A stretch of 64,000 bases of DNA, taken from assembly GCA_015501075.1 (NCBI GenBank), contig JADNYJ010000203.1, forward strand, positions 1 to 64,000. The letters run 5' to 3'. Below the pieces are notes generated by a model that ran no database searches, was not told where the DNA came from, and was given only the letters and a program-made list of their open reading frames with translations. This document shows positions 34,101 through 44,389 of the stretch, piece after piece. This DNA is from Gymnopilus junonius (taxonomy: Eukaryota; Basidiomycota; Agaricomycetes; Agaricales; Galerinaceae). How positions within the stretch are numbered: position 1 is the first letter of the stretch; every line of letters begins with the position of its first letter. A program made the translations under genes and the position numbers.

Positions 34101-37100
34101 TAGCTCCGGGCCTGAGCGCATTCAATCGTTCGGACCGTCTCAAACTCGCCCGCATCCTCGTCACTCATGCAGACACTGTGACCGGGTTCAACGTGGCGAA
34201 GGTCTATGCGAAGAATGGCCTGCAGGTCGTGAAAGTCAATAATGACGCCAGCCTACACGACATCGCCAAGCTTAATGGCGAACCATTTGATCTCATCGTT
34301 TCTGGATACACAGATCTCCCTTATGTCCAGGTGTTGAAGACGCTCTTAGAGCCAAGACGAGGAAAGCTTTTCTCGTGGAATGATGCTGACACTGGCTTGC
34401 CTAGTATTCTCCATCGTGACCCCTGCTCTATTGTGGACGCCTTAAGATGCTCCTTTAGTATGATTGGAGGCGACTGGGAGTCTTTCCGTCTCCCGTCAAC
34501 ATGCAAGCTACCAAGCGAGGCCGAGATGTCGAAGTCGAGCGTCCTGTTAAATCTTCCAACGAAGCGTCTTTCAATCCGGATAAGGCATATCTTATTCTGG
34601 GGGTATAGGAACAATTGGAGTTCATTTAGCGTTATATATGTATCAGGTATGTTTTGTGGCTCAGCGTGGAAATCACTACTGATTGGTTTGGGCTGCTTCT
34701 AGAGAGGTGCTAGGCATATTGTGCTAACCTCCCGGTCAGGAAGAAAGAGTCTTGACAACACCAGCAATGTGGTTGTGCGACGGATGATCAAATACCTGGA
34801 GGCCAAGGACGACCTCCGCCTTTCTCTCGTCGCCGTCGATGCGACCGACGTTGCCAGTACGACGGCACTTTTGAATACGCTAGGAACGACTCAAGTCGGC
34901 GGCTGCATATTCTTGACTGCTGTGTTATCGGATGGCATTTTCCGACATCTCACTGAGAGCGATTTCTCTCGTGTCTTTTCAGCGAAGTTGGATGCCTTTG
35001 CCGTCACTAAAGAGGTCTTCGATTTCCAATCAATGGACTTCGTTGTTTCCTTCACATCGGTGTCAGGGCTGTTTGGATTTGGTGGCCAGACGAACTACGG
35101 AGCGTAAGTTGTTGGTTCTTTTCTTTTCAACTTTCATTGACCTCTTTCTCGCAGTGCGAACACGGCTCTAGAGGCTTTGACGTCTGAACTTCCCAATGGG
35201 TTCTCGTTCGTCTGCCCTGGGGTTCTCGATTCGACTTTGGTGCTTGCCGGTACTGGAGAAGCGAATGAATCTCGACTCGGCTCCCTTATTCCTTGGGCTG
35301 TACCTGCGGAAGGTGAATACTTTTCTTGATTGCAATCTAAACCATGCTCATTTTACGTCTATAAGATATGATCAAATGGTTTGAGGACTCGATGTTCCGA
35401 TTCCAGAAGGGACAGCGCACTGTTCGATACGTCTGTGACTTGAACTGGGAGGTGATGGACAGGACTCTGGGTATGCCTCGCCTGGGCAAACATTTGTTGC
35501 CCAACCAGGCCCTCGAGACGGCCTCTGACCTGGACGACGCGGCGCACATGTCGAGGATTGTGAGGAATGTGCTGGATATCCCGGAAGCGGACTTCTCGCT
35601 TGACGTTCCTCTCACTGCCTATGGGATTGACTCGCTCTCTGCATCTCGTATTTCCTTCTTGTTGCGTCCATATGTTCAAGCCACGCAGATCCAGTTGCTC
35701 GCCGATGTCTCGCTGGCCGACCTCCTCCGATCCTCGGAAGGTGAATCCTCTGCGCCTTCTGAAAGTCAGCCAGTTTCAAAGCCTGTGTCAACTCCCAAAA
35801 AGAAGGCCGAGTTTATGAGCGACATGCTCTCGAAGTACAGCGCCGATATGAACGTGGACTCCGCGGAAACTTGTGCTTTATCTTCGATGTCCCAGTCCGA
35901 CAAGGACATCATCCTTGTCACTGGAACGACGGGCACCCTTGGGTCAAACATCCTTTCCCAACTTCTCCAAAATGATGACGTGGAACTCGTCTACGCTCTC
36001 AATCGTCCTTCGAAGGCCGGCACCTCGACGTTACAGCGCCAGAAAGATATTTTCGCCACCCAAGGCCTTCCTTTGTCTCTTCTTGACTCCTCAAAGCTCG
36101 TGCTTCTGGAGGGTGACTTGAGAGTCGATAACTTCAACCTCCCACACGACGTCGCGAACAAGGCATGTTTTATCTGTTACTCAAAGTCAATATGCATACT
36201 TACATTATATTTTCTACAGCTTCTCTCCTCTGTCACCCGCATTATCCACAATGGTAAGGGTAATCTTTTGGAATATCCCATGTATGGTAGCTCATTTTGT
36301 TTCAGCTTGGAAGGTGGATTTTGCAACATCCTTAGTGGACTATGAAGACTTGATTCAGGGCAGTCGTAAGCTGCTCGACTTCGCCAAGCAGTCGCACCTT
36401 GCCGTCAAGCCGTCTCTCTCCTACATCAGCACGATCGGCGTCTTCCAACGTATGCAACTCTAGTCTCTCGTGGCATTCTCGTCTTAACATCTTTCCAGAT
36501 CCTAAGGAATATTCTTCCGAAGAGTACGCACCTGAAGCACCCATCGTGGACCCGAAGATATCTATTCAGACGGGATACATCGAGTCGAAGTGGGTGGCTG
36601 AACGCCTCTTCCAACTTGCGTCGGAAAATTACGGTCTGAAGACGAACGTTGTTCGTGTTGGACTGTTGAGCGGTGGATCCAATGGTTGCTGGGACCCTTC
36701 TCAATGGTTCCCAGCTATTGCGCAGTCGGCGTCGTACTTGGGATGCCTTCCGGATGGAGAAGACGTGAGTTGTTCAGGCTATTGTTTGATTCCCTTCCTA
36801 ACCCTTAATTCTGCTGTAGTTGATCTCCTGGATTCCAGTGGACCTCGCTGCGGCTGCCATCGTGGACATGCGCCGTGCTGAGAACCAAACTCTTCACCTC
36901 GTGCATCCCAAACCGGTCAAATGGAACACTGTCATGAAGGCCCTTGCCACCTCTCTCGGCGTCCCTCTCGTGCCTTACGTCGAGTGGTTCGCCGCGCTCG
37001 AAAGCTCCTCAAACGACGCGGATGAGAAGACTTCTGGACGTCAAGCAGAGCACAGTCGCGCCGCATTAAGGATGACCCACTTCTATCGCATTGCCCTTAG

Positions 37101-37308
37101 TGCTTCCTCTTATCAAACGGAGAGCATGGGTCTGCTCGCTAAGGTCGTCACCGACAATGCTTTGGAATGCGTCGCCCTTCGTTGCGAAGTGAGGGATGTC
37201 CAGCCTCTCGGCGAGCATGACGTCGAAAAATGGGGTTGCTTATTGGAAAGAGATCGGGTTCTTGCCAGCATAAAGGTCACCACGCAAAGTACCTTCACTG
37301 TATTTTAA
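28117..37308 (+). CDS. reducing type I polyketide synthase with terminal reductase, frame-broken
   Basis: Iterative PKS, about 2,700 residues in more than 15 exons. KS (28117-29860): active-site DTACSST, then VELHATGTAKGDP and VKGNIGH. AT (30120-31180): GHSAGE. DH (31360-32450): HIIRGEPIMP matches HxxxGxxxxP, and LDACIQ carries the acid. Degenerate methyltransferase (about 32700-33400): no SAM-binding GxGxG. KR (34560-35330): GIGTIG and TNYGAANT. ACP (35540-35720): GIDSLSA. Reductase (35905-37250): TGTTGTLGSN and YIESK. No ER domain is present. Exon 1 is 28117-28137; one intron (36163-36219) is GC-AG. Single-base frame breaks occur at about 29352 (KS, just before the His motif), 30548 (AT), 34597 (KR nucleotide loop) and 37233 (C-terminus; the family-like ending would stop at 37273). 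A fifth frame change near 34460-34510 may be a 50-base intron. As given, the gene cannot make a full-length enzyme. Read errors would rescue it; otherwise it is a young pseudogene. Confidence 0.9.
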
Positions 37309-38035
37309 TTTCCCCTCTTTCGACACTCTCTTACCTCTATTTCTTTATAATACTGTTGGCGCCTGAGACCCTAATTCAGAGCCACGTCGTCATCCTCACC
37401 ACTTGTAGCCTTTTCTGATGTGTCATAGCCCATCCATCCGTATCGTAGAGTCTTCGTATTTTGTCTGCATCTTATCCTTATTGCCGCCTTCCTATCGTTA
37501 CTTATCCATTTCATTTACATACAATTACATCCCTAGATGTCGCTAGTTTTTCAATGCAATGGCCTTGTTCAGGTCCTATTATTAAGTCGAGTGTGATAAA
37601 TACATTTACTTGACATTGAGTCAGCATTTCGAGCCAGCGGAGACGAAGTCAGCGGGAACATGCAAGGTGGTGGGTGTAATCTGACTTGCCGCTTGAATCG
37701 TGAAATTCGGTCAGACTTATTTATGAATGTATCTTCCTCCGGGCATATCTGGCGCTGACGTTCCATATGAGCCTATATTCTTTTTCAAACCATCTTTGAA
37801 GGGCCTCCAGAAGAAAACTGAGCTGGAGTTTTGCTCTGGAGGTCTGTCAGATTACTCCGAAAGAGTCGCCTCCGCTTCAAATATCTGTAAACATGACGGA
37901 AGCGACCTCTCGACGAATCGACGTCGACCTTAAATTTGTCCTGGTCAAATGATACATCTTGACATACGCCACATAGCACCCTGGATCTCAAGGAAGGGCA
38001 CATTTAACCTTCTCCTCTGTTGCTTGAAGGCTTGA
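37309..38035. other. intergenic, PKS 3' end and F-box promoter
   Basis: No gene is recognised in these 0.7 kb. The left part is AT-rich 3' sequence; the right end precedes the F-box ATG at 38036. Confidence 0.5.
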
Positions 38036-39572
38036 ATGGCTTCCTTCTCCCAATCAGCGACGACTAATACTGGTACGAATTTGCCCCAGGAAATAATAGA
38101 TCTCATCATCGACGAGGTCGCACGCCATGGATCCCCAGCTACCCTCAAAGCTTGCTCACTCGTGTCAAAGTCTTTCTGTTTGCCATCTAGGAAATACCTT
38201 TTCTCGGATATCGACTTTTTGGTGGATGCTTCTTGGCAAACCCGTGCAGCTAAGCTCATCAAGGTTTTACAACACAACGATAATACATACCTATTCCCAG
38301 CAATTCGATCTTTCAATGTCACATTCGACATGGCGTTACTGAAAGCACCCTATTTCTTTCGGGAAATGAGGCTTGAGTGGAGATTCCTCAAGTCGAAGGA
38401 GACTATGCATCGCATTCTCCGGAAACTGGGTATGGAAAGTAATCATCTACTCAAACTGCTCGACCTTTTAAGTCACAGAAACCTCGAGTGCCTCAGTCTT
38501 TCGGGACTGGAGTGGTTTGATTGGAACTCTCCTCTCATTCTGCACGGCTTCGAATCCTCTCTTTCCCGAATATGCTCCAGCGATTTCCTTAGGACTCTTC
38601 ATCTGTCTAATATCCGGAACGTACCAAAATCACTTCTTGTAGCGGCAATCACTTCCAGAAACCTCTGTGAACTCGGGCTTTCTTTCGTCTTTTTCGATGG
38701 TGAAGATCCTTTGGAGTTGCCGACCACATCAAATCCCAAGCCGATGGCCATGTTGGAAAAGCTGGAACTCACATATCTATCATATTCAAGGTTTTTTGGT
38801 CTTTTTCGGTCCATCTTGGGCCTTCCGACCCCGCCAGTCCAGGTTTTTCCTCGTCTACGAGCGTTCAGGACATCTTCGAGGATGTATGGAGACTGGCAGG
38901 AACTTGGCCAGTTTGTAATTCACTCTATGCCATCCTTGGACACACTCGAATTCATTCAACGTAGATCAACCTGTACGTACTTCCAAATCAATTTAAACTC
39001 TCGAGATAGATCTGACGTTGAGATGAGTAGTGGATCATATGATACATCAAGGACCTAGCACACTTCGTCTTCACCAGGTCCCCTCCTTGCGGCACCTCAA
39101 GTTTATTGTCACTTGCTACGAGATGGGAGACGATTTTCTAGCAAAACAGAAAGCTCTAGCTAGGTTCTTCTCCGCCCAAACATCACCCACTACAATTGTT
39201 TCGGTCGTGATAAATTTATACGCACACTTGCAGCAAGTCCCTGGAAATGAACCACTCACGCCTAATCGGGGGTGGGCAGCCCTGGATGAAGCGTTGACAA
39301 GCCCGGTCTTCAGTGATTTGAGGACGGTTGTCTTCAATGTCAGGTCATTTCGCTATATTTCGGGCATCTCGTCTATCTGCAGGGATTCGGCGGAGCGCCT
39401 GAGCAATGTTTCTGCACTAACACCGCTGTTAACAAGTTGTGCACCTCGACTTGAGGTTGAAATTTTCTGGAGTCTCCATTCAGTACCTATTGGGCAGTCT
39501 TTGACTAACTTGCTACATGTACATTCCATCCACTTTCCGAACATTTTTCCGCGGTTGATGTTGTTTTTTTAA
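38036..39572 (+). CDS. F-box protein, intact member of a local family
   Basis: Likely ubiquitin-ligase substrate adaptor. Two exons, 38036-38972 and 39031-39572, join in frame with a GT-AG intron of 58 bases. The F-box lies at residues 15-60 (LPQEIIDLIIDEVARHG, then ACSLVSKSFCLPSRKYLF). The rest is a leucine-rich C-terminal region (LRTLHLSNIRNVPKSLLVAA, then GWAALDEAL and TVVFNVRSF). The start is the only ATG placing the F-box at the N-terminus. The same family appears decayed at 44390-45903, and as fragments at 43850-44110 and 40798-40882, so this is the surviving copy of a local expansion. Its target is unknown. Confidence 0.85.
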
Positions 39573-39911
39573 CAGGAATAGACGTCAGCACGATTGAGCA
39601 TGAAATTCCAATGCCCATTTCAAGACTTGGAACTAGTTATACCCTTCTAATGAATGGGACGCTTTCCAACATACATCACCTTCCATCAGTCGGTATCTTA
39701 CGGCTGGGCATTCCTAGATCGACCAAGGAAGAAACATCGACTGATCACAGTGCCTGACTTCAAACCAGTCACCTCACCAATGCCCTCTTGAATAAAGTGA
39801 CATTAGCAAGGCATTGTCGATCCACTATCCGTATACATATCCAATATATTATAGAGTACCATTGACAATCCGAACCACGACGAAAGCTCCAGCTGACATC
39901 ATTTAGAGCAT
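39573..39911. other. intergenic, nothing seen
   Basis: The 0.3 kb lies between the 3' end of the F-box gene and the convergent kinase fragment. No motif is recognised. Confidence 0.5.
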
Positions 39912-40800
39912 CTACTGCATCAGCCACGGGTGTTTCAGAAGTTCCTCGGTTGTTGCACGATTCTTAGGATCGATGCGCAAACATTTCGTCATGAGGTCCG
40001 TTACACCCGCCATATCCTCAGAGCTCAACACGCACCCAGTGTCCTGGATGCGTTTCTCGAACGGTTTGCGAACAAAGGTCGGGAATTTCTTCGGCCTGCC
40101 TAAAATGAAATGAGATGAACCCGTAAATCAGAAAAGGATTCAAAAGTCAAAACAATCGAGGACATACAATCGAGCCGGAAATACTCAAGGCTGCGACCAC
40201 AACGACGGAGGAAATCTGGTTGGAAAAACTCGCCCGCAGATAGTAATCATCTGGTAAATTAATACATCGACTTTCGACGCATCGTGCTCCGTCCATACCA
40301 TCGGTTTGAAAAGGGGTCGGTTAGTGAGCAACGTAAACACCTTGCGGAGTGCACAAGGTGAGGTGAGTTTGAGTATTGTGGTGTACTACCAATCAGTAAC
40401 CCTCACCATACAACCAAAAGTCCAAATATCGACAGATTCATTCCATTTCCCGCCCAACACAACTTCAGGGGGTCGCAGGCCAAGTGGTGTGATGTCGTCT
40501 GTGGTTTGTCCAGAAACAAATTGAGCTAAAGTGTATTATAGTAAGCTAGTTGACATAATTTCGGGAGGCAGCTCATTGCAACGTACCGTTACTGAAGTCC
40601 GCGAGTTTGAATCACAGGACGAAAGTTCATCAAGCCTGGGTGGCGGAAAGGATTGAGAGACGAACGCAGAAACATCTTTGTTAAGCTGCGCTCGGGTGCA
40701 TGAGTACGAGGTGGGTTTTCCGAAACCCACTTGTCGATGGCGTCACTAGTTGTCCAGGGGTGTCCTAACCCAACCATGATGTTGTCTGGCCATCAGGTCT
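39912..40800 (-). pseudogene. SRPK-like Ser/Thr kinase, C-lobe fragment with frame breaks
   Basis: On minus, from 40800 down, recognisable kinase C-lobe pieces occur in order: catalytic-loop-like DLM/PDNIMVGLG, KLADFSNAQF (DFG position), GLRPPEVVLGGKWNESVDIW (APE region), LLTNRPLFKP, RRCGRSLEYFRLDC, KPFEKRIQDTG, and KCLRIDPKNRATTEELLKHP just before the stop at 39912-39914. Two introns with good splice sites remain. The N-lobe (glycine loop, lysine, C-helix) is absent, and homology stops where the duplicated segment starts. At least three single-base frame changes lie near 40195-40245, 40605-40612 and 40680-40690, with a possible fourth near 40790. It is a dead fragment of an SRPK-like family common in agarics. 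Confidence 0.75.
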
Positions 40801-41090
40801 GGCAAGCAGCGAATCGGTTGAAGTGCAAGTAAATCTGCAGTCCATTTTCAGCCCGAAAGTGTCAATGGAGGAATATATGTGAGTTTTATAGGCCTTCATA
40901 TCTTACGTTTCGCCATAACATCTTTCAACAGAAATGCATGCCAGAACATCTGAGCCAGCGATCTACGGCATGGATAGCATATAGGTATACCATGGATAAA
41001 ACAAGCGACAAAGCAGTTAAAGCGAAGCCAACTTTTCCAAAAGCACATTCTTCCCCTTGACCTTCACTGCCTTCAATCTGCTTTTGGACG
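40798..41090. repeat. direct duplication, copy A (F-box tail plus PUF6 tail)
   Basis: About 290 bases closely match 45820-46115 in the same orientation, with scattered substitutions and small indels. Copy A contains the last codons of an F-box gene on plus (VEVQVNL...IFSPKVSMEEYM, stop at 40882) and, on minus at 41017-41090, the last about 25 codons of PUF6 (VQKQIEGSE is recognisable). It is thus a fragment of the F-box/PUF6 junction that still exists whole at 45.8-46.1 kb. Left of it the sequence changes abruptly to the kinase fragment. Confidence 0.85.
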
Positions 41091-41801
41091 ACGACAGTCT
41101 TCTTCCTGAACCGTCCATGGAAGAACAACGGCTGCCTCCCGAATTCCTGACATCGCAATACCATCAACATCGAGCAGCAGTGTCAACGAGAAGGACAAAC
41201 TTTTGACGAGAATAAGAGAATAAAACCATCAAACGCATGTTGGTGGCGCGGTGACGATACGTAGTCGACTTTAGCATTGAAGTCGGCGGAGTTGATAGGT
41301 TACTTGGCTTTTCCCGTCTTTTGCGTGTCTTACCTTTCTATTTCTGGAGGTTTCCGACTGAGCGACAGACGTTCAGCTGGACCCTACAAACGCCTATTTT
41401 TCTGAGCGTCGAATGTTTCCTGAGAGGTAAACATAGTAGCGCTGAAAAGGGGGGATTGGGGGGAGGAAGAGGGGATACTGACGCAAGACAGACAGGAATC
41501 GTTAGTCACGAGCGGTGAAAAGAGACGAGAGGGATGAGAGAGAACGAACCTGTACAGCCGCTCGACGATCAAAGCACCTGTCTGCGCCAATAACCCAACC
41601 AAAACAAATACCGGAGACCAAGAAACGAGAACGAGTCGCAGGAGACAATGAGCATGGAAGAGGAAGGGAAAGCGACGAGCAGTTGTTGCAGTTGGAAAAA
41701 AAAAATCGAGATGCGAGAACGTCTCGCCAGGGTCTGGACATGAACGTTGTCAGTTACAAAGTAACGAGCGATGGATGGAAACAAAAGGGAAAAAGACGAA
41801 C
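41091..41801. other. intergenic, nothing recognised
   Basis: The 0.7 kb lies between the duplicated segment and the 3' end of the protease-like gene. It is partly purine-rich on plus (41440-41800). Short open frames have no motif. Confidence 0.5.
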
Positions 41802-43798
41802 CTAGTTGTTGGTGGGGAAGAAGAGGACGGCGTTGGGGAACTTGGCTTTGATGACGCTGTTCCAGAGCCATTCCATCGGAGTACCGTACGTGATGTCAGA
41901 AGAGCCGGTGGCCCCAGTACCGCCGGTGAGCTGTGCGACAAAGTCGTTGTTGGCGCCAACGATGGCCGCTCCGGAGTCGCCACCTTGAGAGAACGGGCCG
42001 GAATCATTGTCGTATGGATATACGGCCGCCTCGAGCGAGTCGAAGATGCCAAAGAGGCCGTAGCGGCGTTGGCGGGACTCGAAACCGTTAAGACGACCGA
42101 TGGTTGTGAGCGCTGTGTGGCCGCGCTTGATGGCGAATCGCGTGGGGTCGCCAATGCTGTCCTGGCTGTTGGGCTCCTTGATCTTGGCGGCATCGAGAAT
42201 GACCTTGAGCGGGTACAAGCGATCGACGGGGTAGTCAAACTCGGAGGGCACGTTTTTCCGAGGGTATAGGAGAGTCATGAATTTGCCTGCTTCGATCTCA
42301 ACGCCTAGGATATGAACTGTTAGATTGGGCCCCTTTAGTCGGACTGGTCAGCACGCACCTAAATCGATCACATTTCCCTCGAAGTTCGGCAAGAACTTCT
42401 CCCCATCTAACTTGATAACGCACACGTCCCTCGTGTAGCCGTGAGGGCCATTGAGGCCGGTGATGGGCGGCGACCAGACGACGTGGCCGATGACGCGCTT
42501 GTCGACGTCCGACCAGTCCTTCTCCAAAGTCGCGAAGAACTTCTTAAGCTCGTCTATCTTGGTGTTCGTGTCATCCAGTTGTTGCTGGTACTTTGCCTGG
42601 AGCTCCGCTGCCTGTAGGTCGCCGCCCTCTGCGCTCATCGTGTACCTCTTGACGCTCTTCTCCAAGACAATAACGGTATTTTTTGACGCTCTTATTTCAG
42701 CCTGAATCGACGCAAGAAAGTCGGCGAACGCCTTACTGCCCATGAGGACGACATCCTTCTTTGGGGCGGCTGTGAAGGTGTAGTCAGAATTCTGCTCATC
42801 TTCCGGAAGAAGACAGAGGGAACGAACTTACAAATGTTGTAGGTGTAGGCTTCATTGCCTTCCGTGTCGGGGAAGAGCACGTGACGTGCAGTGACGCCGT
42901 AGAGAACGTTGTCGATCATGAAATAGAACCCGAGTGTGCCCTGCACATTAAGAGTCCTCAACCCGGCAATAGACAGGCTAAGAGGAGTTGTAACACGGTC
43001 TATGACATCCTTGAGAGGGTGAAAATCGTCAACTGGGGCGTAGAGGGTGGGACCAGCGAGACGCTGAGCCTCGGACTCGCGATAGGCGATGTCGATATCG
43101 TTGATATCGTACTGCCTAAGGAGGCCGAGAATGGCCTGAGCTGAGTCGAAAGCGGCGTCCCCGTTTGTACTGTCCGGCAAGACTCCAACCCAGATGGTGA
43201 CAGGGCTAAGAACGGTATTGCCGAGACCGTCCTTGGTCGGCTCCTCCCAGCGGAAACGAACGAGGTCGACAGAGGTGAACTTGATCTTTTTGTCGTCGAG
43301 GAGCGAGACCGTCTTGGAATGAATGTCAGTGCAGATTGCTACGCTTCGAGAAGGTCACAAACCTTATCAAGAATTGTCACCCATAGCTTATCCTTGCTGA
43401 GTTTCGCATGGTAGTGGACGGTGAGGAGTTGCATCATGCGAACGTCTTGCGACGGCCCGGACGGTGCCAAGAAGGTGTCTGTTGACGTCCTATAGATGAG
43501 CTTCGGGGCTCGCCTTCTGTTGCCGCGGATGCCGTGGTAGTAAAGATAGGACTCAAACTTCGGAACGCCATGGTAAGACGAGGCGTCCCACAACTTGAGA
43601 TTGTCGATTGCTACAAGGGGATGCGAGCGCGTCAGTATAGAAAAAGACTGATAAAACGTTAAGGGACTCGCGTGTGTTGGACATGGCGAAAATAGAGCAG
43701 TCGATGAGAAATGCGTTCAGCGAGTTGAGTTGACGAAGGAGCGTCTTTTTTATATCCAAACGCTGCTTGCCATCGCGGGATACTTTTCGTCGAGACAT
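41802..43798 (-). CDS. trypsin-fold (PA clan) serine protease-like protein
   Basis: A protein of about 580 residues with a chymotrypsin-like catalytic arrangement in order: His in GVTARHVLF, Asp in RDVCVIKLD and Ser in SQGGDSGAAIVG. Between His and Asp is a long coiled-coil-like insertion (about 60-90 residues around LQAAELQAKYQQQLDDTNTK), unusual for a simple protease. The N-terminal about 150 residues (LWDASSYHGVPKFESYLYYH) are of unknown fold and lack a signal peptide, so the protein is probably intracellular. Exons on minus: 43798-43672, 43610 to about 43363, about 43313-42831, 42771 to about 42358, and about 42305-41802. The first intron uses a GC donor (GCGAGT). The frame is intact. Substrate is unknown; peptidase activity is inferred only from the triad. 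Confidence 0.75.
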
Positions 43799-43849
43799 CC
43801 AAAACATGCGCAATTTCTTCCATTTCCCACCCCTGCTCAAGGCTCGCCT

Positions 43850-44110
43850 CTTCATATCAAGATGCCTGTATACCATCATGTCTAGACAAAATACATACCT
43901 CTTTCTAAAGGGATTAGGTTTCAAGCGAAACGACCTATACGACTTGCTCGACCTTTTAAGCCAAGCAACTCTCAAGACTCTTTCTATCGTCGGAAGGATA
44001 TGACTCTCCCAGCTCCAGAACTCATTCTACGAGACCTTGGACCTTTTTTATTCCCAATATCCTCTAGCAATTCGCTCGAAAATTTCACTTGGTCAATGTT
44101 TTTAGGCCTT
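43850..44110 (+). pseudogene. F-box family fragment
   Basis: Codons around 43890-44000 match the middle of the F-box gene at 38036: LLDLLSQATLKTLSIVG against LLDLLSHRNLECLSLSG, with nucleotide identity through GCTCGACCTTTTAAG. A stop follows at 44001-44003 and further family-like sequence continues in other frames. The F-box itself is missing. It sits next to the 5' end of the protease-like gene, pointing away from it. Confidence 0.65.
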
Positions 44111-44389
44111 TCTGAATAGCTTCTATCTGTCATCAGGTCAACTATTCTTCGAAGCTCTGTCCTTATCTCTAGAGTCTAGATGCCCTCGAAATAGGGTTCG
44201 TTCATATATAAGCTGGTTCTGCAGGTGGGCTGGCGTACATAATTTCGACGACTAACATTTCTGTTGCCGTGGTCATGATGCATGACGGTTGGTTGCGCAG
44301 CGTGTCAATGTCATGACTGTAAACGCGGCTCTCAGAGTCATCCGCCTGATAAAAATGCATTCAAACCATCCTGCCTTGAGCACAAGGCG

